This document shows, in pieces, positions 63,508-64,000 of a stretch of DNA of 64,000 bases (the first letter of the stretch is position 1; each line of letters begins with the position of its first letter). Source of the stretch: Stromatinia cepivora (taxonomy: Eukaryota > Ascomycota > Leotiomycetes > Helotiales > Sclerotiniaceae); the NCBI GenBank assembly GCA_014898415.1, contig RCTD01000006.1, positions 496,001-560,000 of the forward strand. The letters run 5' to 3'. The position numbers and the translations under genes were made by a program. The notes beneath the pieces were generated by a model, which was not told the DNA's origin, did no database searches, and saw nothing but the letters and a program-made list of their open reading frames with translations.

Positions 63508-64000
63508 TCTCAATTTGATTATCGATTTAGGGATAATGAATAATAAATAATTTGAAATCGATTCCTAAGATTTGATTGAATTCCTTCCAAAACTATAATA
63601 TAAATTGGGGGCTGCGATCTGATATTATAATATCAAAGGGATTATAATATCGATATATATAGTAGAAATATAATTATACTTGAATTCGAATATCGATTGA
63701 TTTATAATAAAGTATAGAGATAATTTGCTTCATCAATTGATCAATAATAATTAAAATATTATTATATCTATATTTATTCTTATTAAAGCTGTAATAATCT
63801 ATAATGATATATTGTTATACTCGATTAGGAATTAGAAATGAATATAATAAACCAGGGGTACGATTATATAGAACAAAGCTGTATTTATAGGTGTAACAAT
63901 TATATATATATCTGATTATGGTATTATATATTCTAGATTAATAATATTGTTGAGATAATAAAAGATAAATTTTGTTTATACTAAAATAAACAATAGAAAC
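63508..64000. other. AT-rich gene-free sequence to window end
   Basis: Strongly AT-rich, stops in all frames; nothing recognised. Confidence 0.5.

Noticed and set aside
1..64000. CRISPR arrays, rRNA and tRNA genes
   Set aside because: Nuclear fungal DNA; no regularly spaced repeats, no rRNA-like segments, and no cloverleaf with T-arm GGTTCRA found by eye. A tRNA scan would be decisive.

Overview
The window is nuclear DNA of a filamentous ascomycete. Genes carry short introns (about 45-140 nt) with GTRNGT donors and CTAAC-type branch points. Gene content and protein style (CYP53, AA9 with an N-terminal His, GH45 with CBM1, Pmt4, MINDY) fit a Leotiomycete of the Botrytis/Sclerotinia/Monilinia type. 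That placement is inference from protein resemblance, not from a search. All exon structures were read by eye from reading frames, splice signals and known family sequences.

Layout. 0-5 kb: divergent housekeeping pair CCT4 (minus) and RPT1 (plus), then an APH-type phosphotransferase gene with an apparent 1-nt frameshift and a decayed tandem relic of its 3' end. 5.7-6.7 kb: sugar-transporter (MFS) pseudogene. 7.7-8.9 kb: secreted GH45 endoglucanase with a C-terminal cellulose-binding module. 10-10.7 kb: RidA-family protein with a zinc-finger-like N-terminal extension. 11.4-13.8 kb: protein O-mannosyltransferase Pmt4. 14.8-15.6 kb: NAD(P)-binding protein. 16.3-18.4 kb: unknown gene with an interrupted 5' part. 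18.6-19.6 kb: GH43. 20.4-23.3 kb: MINDY deubiquitinase with a CaaX-like end, divergent from TRM6 (24.1-26.0 kb). 26.3-27.2 kb: ARPC3, with an apparent 1-nt deletion. 28.4-30.7 kb: isochorismatase-like hydrolase, a truncated 3-beta-HSD fragment, and an AA9 LPMO.

30.7-50 kb is accessory sequence. It has a repeat/palindrome-rich stretch (31.1-31.6 kb), a large disordered methyltransferase, and two unrecognised families each present twice: a small coiled-coil/cysteine-cluster protein (33.5 and 43.5 kb) and a ~690-residue LRR-like protein (40.2 and 45.5 kb). 50.2-51.9 kb is a CYP53 (benzoate 4-monooxygenase type) gene.

From 52.4 kb the sequence alternates between AT-rich, RIP-like blocks and normal genes. 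Two 1.68-kb LTR elements, each with 150-bp LTRs, a perfect 5-bp target duplication and only a Gag-like remnant inside, lie at 52.4-54.1 and 61.8-63.5 kb. Between them are ribulose-phosphate 3-epimerase, an unknown 199-residue protein and a class V aminotransferase.

Functionally the window mixes core machinery (chaperonin, proteasome, actin nucleation, tRNA m1A58 methylation, pentose phosphate pathway, O-mannosylation) with plant-interaction functions (GH45, GH43, AA9, CYP53). The strongest candidates for something undescribed are the Gag-only non-autonomous LTR family, the two duplicated lineage-type families at 33-48 kb, and the RidA/zinc-finger fusion.
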